Positions 45,127 to 55,694 of a stretch of 64,000 nucleotides of DNA are shown piece after piece. The translations under genes and the position numbers were made by a program. The notes under the pieces were generated by a model. It saw only the letters and a program-made list of their open reading frames with translations, searched no databases and had not been told where the DNA came from. Within the stretch, counting starts at the first letter, position 1; every line of letters begins with the position of its first letter. This DNA is from Prochlorococcus sp. AG-418-C09 (lineage in GTDB: Bacteria > Cyanobacteriota > Cyanobacteriia > PCC-6307 > Cyanobiaceae). The stretch is taken from assembly GCA_003214355.1 (NCBI GenBank), contig QCLS01000007.1, positions 1 through 64,000 on the forward strand, in the 5' to 3' direction.

Positions 45127-45367
45127 TCTTAAAATCAACTAGTCTCTAGTATGCATTATTTTCGCTGCTTTTAGTTTATTTGTGTCTCCAGTATTTGTCC
45201 ATTCCTACTTCTTTAAGTTAGATAAAAGTAAAGGGATTCCTTCTTAATTGAAATAGGGGAATTATTAAGATTTTAGATTTAGGAAAAAAATGATAAATTT
45301 AAATGATTTAACTTAAAAAGGAAAAGATACCAAAAATTTCAAAAATAATAATTACTCTCGATCTAGA

Positions 45368-45592
45368 TTATTTCTTATTTCTTTTTAAAATCAAGAAAAG
45401 AAGATTTCCATAAAATGATCCAAAAACAAAACTAGAGCCTGCGATAAAGCCAACTGGCAACTCAACTGTATTAATTAAATAAAAATCTACACTTTTTTTA
45501 TCATGATTATTTTGAATACCTATAAGTAATATAAATAATAAAGTTAAATTAAATATCAGGGAAAATAGATTGGAAACGAGAAACTTATTCAT
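45368..45592 (-). CDS. LapA-domain (DUF1049)-like small membrane protein
   Basis: A 74-residue protein with two hydrophobic spans (about 4-25 and 42-66), a short polar link with VDFYLINTVELPVGF, then a glycine-containing second helix and a basic tail (KRNKK). The link and second helix match the LapA/DUF1049 pattern (short beta-like strand, 'LP', then G-rich helix). LapA proteins assist LPS assembly in proteobacteria, which would suit the locus, but the match is short. The gene ends 5 bases upstream of rsmI's end region and starts 5 bases before it. Confidence 0.5.
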   Translation of the reverse strand: MNKFLVSNLFSLIFNLTLLFILLIGIQNNHDKKSVDFYLINTVELPVGFIAGSSFVFGSFYGNLLFLILKRNKK

Positions 45593-45597
45593 ACAAT

Positions 45598-46494
45598 TTA
45601 TATCAAATTTTTGGAACCATTTTTTATTATCAAATTATAAATCTCTTTTTTAGACTTGCCTGACTTTTTGGACAAATAATTTGAGGCGGAAGAGTGACTT
45701 AAACCTGCATTCATCAAATTTATTAGATCATTTTTAAGAGAATGATGTGAACTTTCATTATGCTTTACTGAAGCCTCTTTAGCACCTATAACTACAGTAA
45801 ATTCCCCTTTAGGATCATTATCTGTAAAATGATTAATAACTTGATCAAAATCATAACCAATATGCTGCTCAAACCTTTTTGTCATCTCTTTCATGACAAC
45901 GATGTTTCTATTATGTTCACATATTTTCTTTAAATCAACTAATAACTTTAAAATTCTCTTTGGTGATTCATACAAAACTGATGCATAATTACTATTTGAG
46001 ATTTTTTCTAATTTATTCTTTCTTTCTTTTCCTGTTTTGGGAATAAAGCCATAGAATGTAAACTCAGCAGTGCCAAGACCGCTGCTTACTAGAGCATTAA
46101 TCGCAGCACAAGGACCAGGGATGCAAATTACGTCAAAATTGTTTTCTCTCGCCTTCTTTACTAGGTTTTCTCCAGGATCACTAATTAAAGGCATGCCAGC
46201 ATCAGAAACAAGCGCGATTGAATTTCCATTACTTAATTTCTCTATTAAGAAATCTACTTTTTTATTTAAATTAAATTTATGAAAGCTTGTAAGTTGATTT
46301 GCTATCTTTAGGTGACTCATTAATTTACCAGTAATCCTAGTATCTTCACAAGCAATCATGGATACTTTTTTCAGGATATTGATAGCTCTAAATGAGATGT
46401 CATTTAGATTTCCGATGGGGGTACCAACAATATAAAGTACACTCTCTTCAGGTTCAGGTCTTCTATGAGAGAATAGTTCTGTAATATCATTCAT
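45598..46494 (-). CDS. rsmI: 16S rRNA (cytidine-1402-2'-O)-methyltransferase
   Basis: A 298-residue tetrapyrrole-methylase-fold enzyme. LYIVGTPIGNLNDISFRA, ACEDTRITGKL, LVSDAGMPLISDPGENLV and PGPCAAINALVSSGL are the RsmI hallmarks. It 2'-O-methylates C1402 in the decoding centre of 16S rRNA. The ATG at 46494 is four bases from the ATG of the divergent cysQ, so their promoters must lie inside each other's coding sequences. Followed five bases later by the LapA-like gene. Confidence 0.95.
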   Translation of the reverse strand: MNDITELFSHRRPEPEESVLYIVGTPIGNLNDISFRAINILKKVSMIACEDTRITGKLMSHLKIANQLTSFHKFNLNKKVDFLIEKLSNGNSIALVSDAGMPLISDPGENLVKKARENNFDVICIPGPCAAINALVSSGLGTAEFTFYGFIPKTGKERKNKLEKISNSNYASVLYESPKRILKLLVDLKKICEHNRNIVVMKEMTKRFEQHIGYDFDQVINHFTDNDPKGEFTVVIGAKEASVKHNESSHHSLKNDLINLMNAGLSHSSASNYLSKKSGKSKKEIYNLIIKNGSKNLI

Positions 46495-46498
46495 AAAA

Positions 46499-47386
46499 AT
46501 GGTTTGTTTACCTCATGGTATTAAACAAGAAGAATTAATTAAGCTTCTCAAGAAGATTGGTTGGGAAGTTTCAAAGAATTTGAAAGCTTATAATCAAAAT
46601 ACAGAAGATAATGATGAATTTCAAAGAAAATTAAAGATTATAAATCTTGAAAGTGGACCAGTTACTGCAGCTGATATAGAAATAAGCGAACTTATTAAGA
46701 CAAGAATCAAAGCTCAATATCCAGAAATAAACTGGGACTTTCTTTCTGAGGAGGATGTAAAAAATAATCAGAAGTTAGAATTTAAAAGTAAATGGGTATG
46801 GATTATCGATCCAATTGATGGGACAAAGGACTTTATAAAACAAACAGGTCAATATGCCATGCATTTAGCCCTAACTTATGAAAGAGAAATAATTTTAGGT
46901 ATTGTTCCTATTCCTAGTAAGGATCAATTGTGGATATATTTTCAAGGTAGAGGTACATGGTATGAGACCCTTGATACAGAAGAAACTATCATTATCCCAA
47001 CTCCTTCAACAGATATTAGTGATCTAACAATTCTTACTAGCAAAAGTCATATAACCCCCGAATTCCAAGCTCTATTAGAGAAATTACGCCCTAAAAAAGT
47101 CATTGGGTTAGGGAGTGTAGGTTTTAAAATAGTCTCCCTTCTAAGAGGAGAGGCGGACCTTTATATCTCTTATTCTTCTTTAAATGGTTCATGCCCTAGA
47201 GATTGGGATATGGCAGCTCCTTTTGCTTTAATGAAAGGAGCTGGTGGATACTTTACAGATATAAATTCTAGGGATTTAAGCTTTTTAAAAGATGATGACT
47301 TTGAGCAGAGAGGAATTCTAGTGGCATCTACTAATCTTAACCATCAAAAGATTTGTAGGAAAATATTTGAATTAGTTAACAATTAG
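46499..47386 (+). CDS. cysQ: 3'(2'),5'-bisphosphate nucleotidase (CysQ)
   Basis: A 295-residue inositol-monophosphatase-superfamily enzyme. GPVTAADIEISELI, SEEDVKN (metal ligand Glu pair), WIIDPIDGTKDF and CPRDWDMAAPFALM are the lithium-sensitive phosphatase motifs. It hydrolyses PAP, the by-product of sulfate assimilation and sulfotransferases. The ATG at 46499 starts four bases from the divergent rsmI ATG. It ends six bases from the convergent pnp stop. Confidence 0.92.
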   Translation: MVCLPHGIKQEELIKLLKKIGWEVSKNLKAYNQNTEDNDEFQRKLKIINLESGPVTAADIEISELIKTRIKAQYPEINWDFLSEEDVKNNQKLEFKSKWVWIIDPIDGTKDFIKQTGQYAMHLALTYEREIILGIVPIPSKDQLWIYFQGRGTWYETLDTEETIIIPTPSTDISDLTILTSKSHITPEFQALLEKLRPKKVIGLGSVGFKIVSLLRGEADLYISYSSLNGSCPRDWDMAAPFALMKGAGGYFTDINSRDLSFLKDDDFEQRGILVASTNLNHQKICRKIFELVNN

Positions 47387-47392
47387 TACTTA

Positions 47393-49558
47393 TTAAGTTA
47401 GAGGAGCAACTGGTGTTGGTGTAGGTTCTGGGTAATTCATACCATTATTTTGGGAAACCCCTCTTAAAGTAAGATTTATTCTACCTCTGCTATCAATTTC
47501 TCTAACTCTTACTGTAACATCATCACCTTGTCTTACAACGTCCTCCACTCTTTCTACTCTGGCCTCAGAAAGTTGTGATATATGAATCATTCCCTCTTTC
47601 CCTGGAAGTATTTCAACAAAAGCTCCAATAGGAATAATTCTGGTAACTACACCTGAGAATATCTCACCTTCGTGAACTTTCCTGGTTAAGCCTTCAATTA
47701 TCTTTTGAGCCTCTTCAGCTGCTGCGCCATCATGAGAAGCAATGGTTACAATACCTCCATCTTCTATATCTATCTTAGTATTTGTCCTTTCAGTAATACC
47801 TTTAATAGTTCTACCCCCTGGACCAATTACTGTGCCAATTAGCTCTGGATCTATTCTGAAGCTTAGTAGTCTTGGGGCATGTGGTGAAAGTGCTTCTTGG
47901 GGTTTATCAATAGCATCTTGCATTTTCTTTAGAATGTGAATCCTAGCAGGTAAAGCTTTGTTAATAGCCTCAGCGATAATCTTGACTGGTAATCCTGTAA
48001 TCTTCATATCCATTTGTAATGCAGTGATACCTTTTTCGGTTCCTGCAACCTTAAAATCCATATCACCGAGGAAATCTTCAATCCCTTGTATGTCTGTCAA
48101 GATCCTTACTTCTTTTCCTTCTTTTATTAATCCCATTGCAGTTCCACTTACAGGGGCCTTTAATGGGACACCAGCATCTAATAATGAAAGGGTACTTCCA
48201 CAGACTGAACCCATTGAAGTGGATCCATTTGAACTTAAAACTTCACTTACAACTCTCAATACATATGGAAATGTTTCTTTCCCTGGTAATACAGGAATAA
48301 TAGCTCTTTCTGCTAATGCCCCATGACCTATTTCTCTCCTGCCTGGTGTTCTCATTGGTCTTGTCTCTCCGACTGAATATGGAGGGAAGTTGTAATGATG
48401 AATATAAGTCTTTTCTGTACTTGGATTAAGATCATCCATTTCTTGAGCATCACTAGGGGTACCCAAAGTTGTAGTTGATAAAACCTGAGTTAAACCTCTT
48501 TGGAATAATGCCGAACCATGAACCCTCTTGGGGAGTATCCCTGCAGCAGCTGAGATTTTTCTAACTTCATCTAAGTCTCTTCCATCTACTCTTTTACCTT
48601 CCTCTAGAATTTGAGATCGCATTAATTTCTTTGTTAATGACTTGAACTCAGATGAAAGTTGATTTTCATTTTCAGAGATAATTTCTTTTACAGGATTATC
48701 ACCTTTCAATGATTCGATTGAAGTGGCTAAATCTTTTTTGATTTTCTCCAGTTCTAAATCTCTCTCTTCTTTTGAAAAGTCAAACTTTTTAAGAGTCTCA
48801 TTTATTTTTTTAGTACAGCTTTTCTCAATAAATTTGAATAGAGTATCATCTACTTTTGGTGCTGTTGGCTTTGCCTGCTTAATTCCTAATTCCTTCAATA
48901 ATGATTCTTGGGCTTTAATAAGTTCAGTGACAGCTTCGTATCCAAAATCTATAGCCTCAATGGTATCTTGTTCGGATAATTGATTAGCACCAGCTTCTAC
49001 CATTACAACCCCATCTGGAGAGCCAGCAACTACTATATCTAAGTCTCCTTTTTCTATCTCTCTGTAACTAGGGTTTAAGATGAAATCATCTCCCAAAAGG
49101 CCAACTCTTACAGCTGCCATTGGTCCATAAAAGGGAATCTCAGCTAACAAAGTTGCAAATGAAGCTCCGGTTACTGCAAGCACGTCTGCTGGTACTCTTT
49201 CGTCGAGTGAAAGACAAGATGCAACGATTTGAATTTCGTCTCTTATCCAACTAGGGAAAAGAGGTCTCATCGGTCTATCTATTAATCTTGCTATTAGTGT
49301 GGCGCGTTCAGGTGGTCTACCCTCCCTTCTCATAAAGCCACCAGGAATCCTCCCGGCTGCATATAGTTTTTCTTCGTAGTCGCATATTAAAGGGAGAAAA
49401 TCAGCACTCTCTTTTTTTGTCGTTTTTGTCGCAGTAACTAAAAGCGATGTGTCTCCACATTCAATCATTATTGCTCCATTAGCTTGAGGAGCGTATAGCC
49501 CTGTAGTTAGTCGTATCTCTCGTCCGTCAAACGTGATCGACTTATTTTGTCCTTCCAC
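47393..49558 (-). CDS. pnp: Polyribonucleotide nucleotidyltransferase
   Basis: A 721-residue exoribonuclease with the complete PNPase plan: two RNase PH domains ([20 protein letters not shown] in the first, [16 protein letters not shown] in the second), an alpha-helical linker, KH ([18 protein letters not shown]) and S1 ([19 protein letters not shown]) near the C-terminus. It degrades mRNA processively from the 3' end. I chose GTG 49558 ([11 protein letters not shown]) as the start, which is the usual N-terminus in picocyanobacteria as I recall; an in-frame GTG nine codons upstream (SIEYINQK...) and an ATG-independent longer frame also exist. Confidence 0.95.
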   Translation of the reverse strand: MEGQNKSITFDGREIRLTTGLYAPQANGAIMIECGDTSLLVTATKTTKKESADFLPLICDYEEKLYAAGRIPGGFMRREGRPPERATLIARLIDRPMRPLFPSWIRDEIQIVASCLSLDERVPADVLAVTGASFATLLAEIPFYGPMAAVRVGLLGDDFILNPSYREIEKGDLDIVVAGSPDGVVMVEAGANQLSEQDTIEAIDFGYEAVTELIKAQESLLKELGIKQAKPTAPKVDDTLFKFIEKSCTKKINETLKKFDFSKEERDLELEKIKKDLATSIESLKGDNPVKEIISENENQLSSEFKSLTKKLMRSQILEEGKRVDGRDLDEVRKISAAAGILPKRVHGSALFQRGLTQVLSTTTLGTPSDAQEMDDLNPSTEKTYIHHYNFPPYSVGETRPMRTPGRREIGHGALAERAIIPVLPGKETFPYVLRVVSEVLSSNGSTSMGSVCGSTLSLLDAGVPLKAPVSGTAMGLIKEGKEVRILTDIQGIEDFLGDMDFKVAGTEKGITALQMDMKITGLPVKIIAEAINKALPARIHILKKMQDAIDKPQEALSPHAPRLLSFRIDPELIGTVIGPGGRTIKGITERTNTKIDIEDGGIVTIASHDGAAAEEAQKIIEGLTRKVHEGEIFSGVVTRIIPIGAFVEILPGKEGMIHISQLSEARVERVEDVVRQGDDVTVRVREIDSRGRINLTLRGVSQNNGMNYPEPTPTPVAPLT

Positions 49559-49723
49559 TTTTTGATTTATGTATTCTATACTCACTTTATTCTTACATTT
49601 TATAGGGACATATTGAGGAATTATTTTCAATAACACTTAAAAAACTTTTTAAAAAATCGACTTTTCGTTTGAAATCGCTTGTAAATACTGACTTTATTGA
49701 TTTATAAGAATTTCATTATTAAA

Positions 49724-50026
49724 TTACCAACTTGATTTTACAACTCCTGGTAATTCTCCATTATGTGCTCTTTGTCTTAATTGGTTTCGGCAAAGACCAA
49801 AATCTCTGTATACACCCCTAGGTTTCCCAGTTGCCCAACATCTGTTCCTAATTCTATTAGGAGCTGAGTTTCTTGGTAAAGACTGGATCTTTCTATGTAT
49901 TGCTAATCTTTCCATTGGATCTTTTGCAGAATTAAATTCTTCTAATAACGATTTTCTCTTCGCAGCATACTTCTTAACTAATTTTTTTCGCTTTTCCTCT
50001 CGGGCGATCATTGATTTCTTTGCCAT
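49724..50026 (-). CDS. rpsN: 30S ribosomal protein S14
   Basis: A 100-residue protein that matches bacterial/plastid S14 along its length, with the C-terminal signature [20 protein letters not shown] and the typical end [10 protein letters not shown]. It is the long, zinc-free form with one cysteine pair incomplete, as in cyanobacteria and plastids. It binds 16S rRNA in the head of the small subunit. The ATG at 50026 ([13 protein letters not shown]) is preferred over a TTG one codon earlier. It stands alone, downstream of rseP in the same direction. Confidence 0.97.
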   Translation of the reverse strand: MAKKSMIAREEKRKKLVKKYAAKRKSLLEEFNSAKDPMERLAIHRKIQSLPRNSAPNRIRNRCWATGKPRGVYRDFGLCRNQLRQRAHNGELPGVVKSSW

Positions 50027-50086
50027 CAAATAAAATGTAAATCATTATAATAATAACAGGTTGACTGACCTGATTTAAAGAAAAAA

Positions 50087-51166
50087 TTATTGATTAAATA
50101 ATTTCTGAATTACCAACAATTGACTTGTATCCCTAATAATAAGCACTACACTTAAACCCACTAAAAGTAAAAAGCTTGATTGAGTAATGGCAATTTGGAT
50201 TTTTTCAGGAATTGGTTTCCCCCTTAATCCTTCTATTAATGTAAAAACTAGCTGACCGCCATCTAGTAAGGGTAAAGGCAGAGAATTTAATACCGCTAGA
50301 TTTATTGATATCAATGCAGCAAATAATAATATTCCGGTACCTCCTTGCTCTGATAATTGAGCACCTATTTCTACAATCTTGACGGGACCACTTAATTGTT
50401 GAGCTGTGGATGCAAAATTAGTAATTAGACCTTTATAGCCTTCGATGGTTTTAATTAATAATGAAAAGAATTCTTTATTAGCAAAATTAAATAGTTCTGG
50501 AATATTTTTTGTCTTGTAAGTTTCTTTTCTTATATTTGGTTGTAACTGTGCACCAATAGTACCTTTCCCATTGATATTCTTAGGAGTTACATATAAATCT
50601 ATATAGGTATCATCCCTTTGAATAGTAATTGGAATTCCCTCTAATTGGGTCTTCTGAATTTCCGTGACCAGCTGAGAAACTGCTTCGTCTCCAGCTCCAA
50701 GTTCATTACCTTTTATTTTCAGGATTTTGTCGCCTGCCTCTAGGCCAGATTGAGATGCTGGTTTATCAGGTTGAACAGCCAGAATGAGTATGCCTGGCTC
50801 AGGATCATAAGGAATACCTACAGTTGATACATTGAATATTAGGATTAAGTAAGCCAGTAAAAGATTAGCTATGACGCCTGCAGAAATAACGATTATTCTT
50901 TGAATGATAGGTCTATTCTTTAGTAAATTTGGGTTGTCCTTATTTATTTCGCTATTCCCCTCATCTGGGAAAGATACAAATCCACCTAATGGAAATGCTC
51001 TTAAAGAGTAAGTAATGTTTTTGTATTGCTTTTTAAGTATTGATGGCCCAAATCCAATAGAAAATCCATCTACTGATATTCCTTGAAGAATAGCTGCTAG
51101 GAAGTGACCAAGTTCATGAAAGAAAATAAGTAGACCTAAAACTGTAATTGAGGTTAAAACATTCAT
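50087..51166 (-). CDS. rseP: Site-2 (RIP) membrane zinc metalloprotease, RseP type
   Basis: A 359-residue polytopic protease. FFHELGHFLAA (HExxH, in the first span) and NSLPLPLLDGGQL (the LDG zinc ligand) make the active site. Between them is a PDZ domain (AVQPDKPASQSGLEAGDKIL). It cuts membrane-bound anti-sigma factors or signal peptides within the membrane. The length is somewhat short for RseP with one PDZ domain, as usual in cyanobacteria. The gene is followed at a nine-base distance by the serS end. Confidence 0.93.
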   Translation of the reverse strand: MNVLTSITVLGLLIFFHELGHFLAAILQGISVDGFSIGFGPSILKKQYKNITYSLRAFPLGGFVSFPDEGNSEINKDNPNLLKNRPIIQRIIVISAGVIANLLLAYLILIFNVSTVGIPYDPEPGILILAVQPDKPASQSGLEAGDKILKIKGNELGAGDEAVSQLVTEIQKTQLEGIPITIQRDDTYIDLYVTPKNINGKGTIGAQLQPNIRKETYKTKNIPELFNFANKEFFSLLIKTIEGYKGLITNFASTAQQLSGPVKIVEIGAQLSEQGGTGILLFAALISINLAVLNSLPLPLLDGGQLVFTLIEGLRGKPIPEKIQIAITQSSFLLLVGLSVVLIIRDTSQLLVIQKLFNQ

Positions 51167-51175
51167 TATTTTATT

Positions 51176-52453
51176 TTAGTTATTATTTATGTAAGCTGAA
51201 CCAAAATACGGAACTAGTGCATCAGGGATTCTTACACGCCCATCCTCAATTTGATAATTCTCAAGAATTGCAGCCATAGTTCTTCCAATCGCTAGTCCGC
51301 TACCATTTAATGTATGAACATAACAATTTCTGTTGTTTATTCTCGTTCTTATTGATGACCGACGAGCTTGAAAGTCATTGCAATTACTACAACTAGAGAT
51401 TTCTCTATAGCAATTGCTGCTAGGTAGCCAGACCTCTAGATCATATGTTCTATTTGATGAGAATCCTAAATCACCTGTACAAATATCAACAACTCTATAA
51501 GGAAGATTAAGCTTTTGTAAAATATTCTCTGCGTCCTTTGTGATCTCTTTATGAGCATGGTCGGATTGATCTGGATCAGAGTACCAATAGAGTTCAACTT
51601 TATTGAATTGGTGCAACCTTATTAAACCTTTAGTGTCCCGACCATAGCTTCCTGCCTCTCTCCTGAAGCATGGGCTGTATGCTACATATTTTAATGGTAA
51701 TAAGCTATTATCAATAATTTCATTTTTATGAAATGCTGTCAGTGGCACTTCAGCTGTAGGAGAGAGCCATAGGTCATCATCACTACACCTAAAACTTTCA
51801 TTAGAGAATTTGGGTAGTTGCCCAGAACCCTGCAAACTTTCTGTATTAACTAATGCAGGTGGCATTATTTCTAAATAACCTCTCTCTAAGTGTGTATCTA
51901 GCATGAAATTAATTAAGGCTCTTTCAAGTCTTGCGCCATTGCCAATTAAAGTAATAAAACGACTTTTTGAAATCATTGATGATCTCTTTGTGTCGAATAA
52001 ATTTAGACTTTCGCCAATCTCTAAGTGATTTCTAGGTTGATTTATATTAAAAATATCTCCCCATTTTCTTATCTCAACATTTTGAGTCTCATCATTACCT
52101 ATAGGTGTCTTTTCGCTGGGTAAATTTGGTAATTTAAGGATCTCTTTTTTGATCTGTATATTAAGACTTCTGCTTTGTTCTTCTAAATATGAAATATCAG
52201 ATTTGAGTCTATTGCCTTTGCTTTTTAATTCACTTAGATTTTCTATTATTTTTTCTTTGGGATTTTGGTAATGATTACCAATTTTCTTACTTAACTTTTT
52301 ACTTTCTGATTGCAGTTCAGATAACTTGATATCTATTTCTTTGATTTCTAAAGTGAGTTTGTTTAAATTGGATAAGTCAATTGATTTACCCCTTAGGGAT
52401 AAATTCTTTTCAACATATTCTGGATTTTCTCTTATTAATTTTTGGTCTAGCAC
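51176..52453 (-). CDS. serS: Seryl-tRNA synthetase
   Basis: A 425-residue class II synthetase. The N-terminal ~100 residues are the antiparallel coiled-coil arm that holds tRNA-Ser (lysine, glutamate and leucine rich). [19 protein letters not shown] is motif 2 and [18 protein letters not shown] is motif 3. [16 protein letters not shown] binds the substrate. The start is GTG 52453 ([13 protein letters not shown]), ahead of the conserved RENPE segment. It is followed in the same direction by rseP. Confidence 0.97.
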   Translation of the reverse strand: MLDQKLIRENPEYVEKNLSLRGKSIDLSNLNKLTLEIKEIDIKLSELQSESKKLSKKIGNHYQNPKEKIIENLSELKSKGNRLKSDISYLEEQSRSLNIQIKKEILKLPNLPSEKTPIGNDETQNVEIRKWGDIFNINQPRNHLEIGESLNLFDTKRSSMISKSRFITLIGNGARLERALINFMLDTHLERGYLEIMPPALVNTESLQGSGQLPKFSNESFRCSDDDLWLSPTAEVPLTAFHKNEIIDNSLLPLKYVAYSPCFRREAGSYGRDTKGLIRLHQFNKVELYWYSDPDQSDHAHKEITKDAENILQKLNLPYRVVDICTGDLGFSSNRTYDLEVWLPSSNCYREISSCSNCNDFQARRSSIRTRINNRNCYVHTLNGSGLAIGRTMAAILENYQIEDGRVRIPDALVPYFGSAYINNN

Positions 52454-52562
52454 AAATTCTTTTTTTTATATCCTAATAAAATAAACGATAGAAGTGTCTT
52501 ATAAGATTGTATTTCGTGAAAATTAAATAAATTAATGTTCATTATTGAATTAACGGCCTTAA

Positions 52563-54029
52563 TTATGAAGCAAAACGAGCTCTGCCTGTTGAAGCCCATC
52601 CCTTTAATTGGTCAATTTGCTCTTTTGCTGTTCGAGAAAGAGGTATAAGCTCCGATACTGCTTTTATTAAGTCTCTTTCGGAAATCTCTCTTCTTTCTGA
52701 GAAAGCGAAGTGCATAGCTTCAATAACGGCTTGCTCCAGTTCAGCTCCTGAATAATCTTGAGTTCTGTCTACAATCGTTTCAAGTGGAAAGTCATAGTTT
52801 GGGCGCCTTTTCTTAATATGTAGATTAAGAATTTTAGACCTTTCGTTGGCATTAGGTAAGTTCAGGAAGAAAATCTCATCAAATCTACCTTTCCTTAGTA
52901 ACTCTGGTGGTAATTTATCAATGGCATTCGCGGTGGCTATTACAAATACAGCTGATTCTTTTTCGGCCATCCAAGTCAGGAGACTTGCAAGCACTCTTTG
53001 ACTTGTTCCTCCATCACTTCTTGCATCTCCTCCAAACCCCTTATCAATTTCATCTATCCAAAGAATGCATGGTGACATTGCTTCTGTTTTGGTTATGGCC
53101 TCTCTTGTTCTTGCTTCGCTTGATCCAACTAAGCCAGAAAATAATCTACCTACATCAAGTCTTAAAAGTGGCATGCACCATGATTTAGCGATCGATTTGG
53201 CTATTAATGACTTGCCTGTTCCTTGAGGCCCAACTAACAAAACACCTTTAGGCAATGGCAGCCCATATTCCCTGGCTTCTGAAGAAAAGGCTTGATATCT
53301 TTGATTTAGCCAATCTTTAAGTATTTTTAATCCCCCAATGTCATTTTGACTTGACTGACTTTCAAAGAATTCTAAAATTTCACTTCTTGCAATGACTTGC
53401 TTCTTTTCTTCAATTATTTCTTTAATATCAGAACTACTTATTTTACCTCTTTGAGTGAGAGCTTTTGCAGCAACTTGTCTTACTCTTGCCTCGCTTAAGC
53501 CACTTGATGCTATTGCAAGATCAATTAAATCATTTCTCTTTAGATCTGAATTCGTTTTTTTAGCGATATTTTCTAATAAATTTATCAACTCATTTTGATC
53601 TGGTAAGGGAAGTTCAATAATTGTCATCAGGTCATCAAATTCATTGGAAGTTGGATATACATGTGAATTGAAAATCAAATTATGAGATGTTTCTCTAAGA
53701 TAAACTGATAACTCTTTTAAAGTTCTTCCTATAGTTGGATCTTCATAAAATCTATGAAAATCTTTTAATAGTAATAGTGTGGATTGGTTTGCCTTTTGTT
53801 CCTTGATCCAATTAAGAATACCAATTGGATTATTTTTAAACTTATTTTCTTCATTTAATACACCTCTTATTCCATTTACACAATCCCATGAAACCAGTTT
53901 GGTAATATTCAATCTCTCGCAAGTAGCTTTTAAGATACTCTGAAGTCTTTCTTCTTCATTAGTTTTGATCCATATTAGTGGGGTTCTGGATCTTATAATT
54001 AATTCTAAATTCTGACGAAAAGTTTCCAT
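52563..54029 (-). CDS. Ycf46-like AAA ATPase
   Basis: A 488-residue AAA protein. The N-terminal ~230 residues are the Ycf46 family domain (RSRTPLIWIKTNEEERL at the start). The AAA module has Walker A GPQGTGKS, Walker B CILWIDEIDK, sensor-1-type FVIATANAIDKLPPELLRKG with the arginine-finger RFDEI, and sensor 2 SGAELEQAVIEA. Ycf46 homologues are found in cyanobacteria and red-algal plastids; the job is not settled, with a link to CO2 response or photosynthesis suggested in one cyanobacterium. ATG at 54029. Confidence 0.9.
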   Translation of the reverse strand: METFRQNLELIIRSRTPLIWIKTNEEERLQSILKATCERLNITKLVSWDCVNGIRGVLNEENKFKNNPIGILNWIKEQKANQSTLLLLKDFHRFYEDPTIGRTLKELSVYLRETSHNLIFNSHVYPTSNEFDDLMTIIELPLPDQNELINLLENIAKKTNSDLKRNDLIDLAIASSGLSEARVRQVAAKALTQRGKISSSDIKEIIEEKKQVIARSEILEFFESQSSQNDIGGLKILKDWLNQRYQAFSSEAREYGLPLPKGVLLVGPQGTGKSLIAKSIAKSWCMPLLRLDVGRLFSGLVGSSEARTREAITKTEAMSPCILWIDEIDKGFGGDARSDGGTSQRVLASLLTWMAEKESAVFVIATANAIDKLPPELLRKGRFDEIFFLNLPNANERSKILNLHIKKRRPNYDFPLETIVDRTQDYSGAELEQAVIEAMHFAFSERREISERDLIKAVSELIPLSRTAKEQIDQLKGWASTGRARFAS

Positions 54030-54073
54030 TTTAATTTTACTAATTAAATTTAGAAAAGATTTAAGATAGCTAA

Positions 54074-55213
54074 CTATTTCTTGCTGTTAGGTTCAAAAGG
54101 TAATCTCTTTTCACTAATAGATGGTGAAGTGGAAACTATATCATTTGCATTGGTAAGTTGTTCATCAAGTATCTTTTGAAGATTATCTGGCAGTGATTCT
54201 TTGTTTAGGAGAAAGGTTTGAAAAGCTTGAAAGATATTTGCAACTACCATGTATAGTAAAACTCCTGCAGGAAGTGGAAAGAATAGAAACATTCCTGTGA
54301 TCATTACAGGAGTAATCTTGTTAGCAGTTGATTGCTGTGGATTAGCAGGCATCCCCTGACCTGAAAGAAGTTGAGATAAAAGTAGTGTTAAACCAAATGC
54401 TCCAACTAGTGCAGCAATATCCCAATTTATAGATCCATCAACATAAAAACCAACTTGACCTAATGCTTTTATAAAAAGAAATCCACTTTTAGCTGCTAAG
54501 CCAGGTATTTTTGCCTCAATAGTCGCATCTCCTGGCTTGATAGCAGTTACAGTTCCATCCTGTGAGACCTTTATATTTTCTGATCCTTTTGAAACTGTCC
54601 AAGATGGGAGAAAATTATCTCCATTTTTAAACCCAGAAAGAACATCAGAGTAACTCTTTCCATTAGTGGTTTGTAAATTTATTTTAACTGAGTCCTGATC
54701 TCCAATCTTTGTTCCATTTGGAAGTGAAGCAACTATTGGAAAATGGGTTTTGGAGTTAACAAATATTGAGTGCCTTGGAGATAAATATGGTTTCGGATCA
54801 ATTGCAGCTACTTGTTCTTGTGGTAGAACCTTTAAATTAATATTGTAAGGCACATCGGCAAAAGGAGAGCCTCTTAAGGTCGCAAACAAAGCAAATAACA
54901 CAGGCATCTGAACTATTAGAGGTAAGCAACCTGCAAGTGGACTTCCAAATTCGTTCATTAGTTTCCCAAGTTCTTCCTGTTGTTTTTTGGGATTTCCAGA
55001 AAACTTGGATTTTATTTCTGCCTGTCTTTTTTGCATAACAGGCTGAGCTATTTTCATTCTTCTAGCACTTCTAATTGACCCAGCACTGAGAGGAAAGAGT
55101 GCAATTCTTATTACAACAGTTAAAGCTACTATGGCTAGACCATAACTTGGTACTAGACCATAAAAGAAATCCAGAATCGGGATTAGTAATTTTTCGGAAA
55201 TGAACCCGATCAC
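54074..55213 (-). CDS. yidC: Membrane protein insertase YidC with Ig-like insertion
   Basis: A 379-residue Oxa1/YidC/Alb3 insertase. Spans near residues 10-35, 95-115, 265-285 and 295-330 surround [17 protein letters not shown] (the C1 coiled-coil region) and [24 protein letters not shown]. Between the second and third spans is an extracytoplasmic insert that ends in a BIG2-like segment ([20 protein letters not shown]), which binds nothing known. It inserts proteins into the cytoplasmic and thylakoid membranes. The start is GTG at 55213. It is in the conserved rpmH-rnpA-(PH)-yidC order. Confidence 0.93.
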   Translation of the reverse strand: MIGFISEKLLIPILDFFYGLVPSYGLAIVALTVVIRIALFPLSAGSIRSARRMKIAQPVMQKRQAEIKSKFSGNPKKQQEELGKLMNEFGSPLAGCLPLIVQMPVLFALFATLRGSPFADVPYNINLKVLPQEQVAAIDPKPYLSPRHSIFVNSKTHFPIVASLPNGTKIGDQDSVKINLQTTNGKSYSDVLSGFKNGDNFLPSWTVSKGSENIKVSQDGTVTAIKPGDATIEAKIPGLAAKSGFLFIKALGQVGFYVDGSINWDIAALVGAFGLTLLLSQLLSGQGMPANPQQSTANKITPVMITGMFLFFPLPAGVLLYMVVANIFQAFQTFLLNKESLPDNLQKILDEQLTNANDIVSTSPSISEKRLPFEPNSKK

Positions 55214-55286
55214 GATAAATAAAAAATAATAAACTTAATAATGTCTCATTTTACAGGATTAAGGGAACTTATGTGTTTAAAAAATT

Positions 55287-55694
55287 TTATTTTGCAAATC
55301 CTTGTACTTCATTTAATACTTCGGGTTTAGTGGCTTTTGAGATATTCTCTTCAATAAATTTTTGCTTGTCTCTAAATAGGGGTAAAGATTTCATTTCAAC
55401 TTTTGAGCCGTCCTTTAGAATTATTACCATATCACCGTATGAACCAAAACCTCTTGGAACTGATCTAATCTCAGAGATATTACTTAGGGAAATTTGACTC
55501 TTAGTTCTTCCAAACCAACCACCAGTTATGGTGATTCTTTTATTTGTTAATTTATAGCGTAGCCAAAAAGCTCTTACCAAAGCCGCGAAAGTAAATGGTA
55601 ATCCTAATATCGTTGGAGCTGCTAAAAGGTTAATAATAAGATCACTTTTAGCTGGACCTCCTTCATAAAAAGTGTTTTCATTAATCTTAATCAT
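55287..55694 (-). CDS. PH-domain membrane-associated protein (bPH type)
   Basis: A 135-residue protein. A hydrophobic segment (about 22-48) is followed by KLTNKRITITGGWFGRTKSQISLSNISEI, the bacterial pleckstrin-homology-like fold (bPH2/YdbT-like), ending with a phosphoinositide-unlike basic strand. It shares the tetramer ATGA with rnpA's stop (55691-55694), so they are coupled, and lies between rnpA and yidC as in other picocyanobacteria. Role unknown; proximity suggests a link to membrane insertion. Confidence 0.75.
   Translation of the reverse strand: MIKINENTFYEGGPAKSDLIINLLAAPTILGLPFTFAALVRAFWLRYKLTNKRITITGGWFGRTKSQISLSNISEIRSVPRGFGSYGDMVIILKDGSKVEMKSLPLFRDKQKFIEENISKATKPEVLNEVQGFAK

Noticed and set aside
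47958-48326. 122-codon plus-strand frame inside pnp
   Set aside because: It is antisense to a conserved PNPase region and shows no independent protein features.
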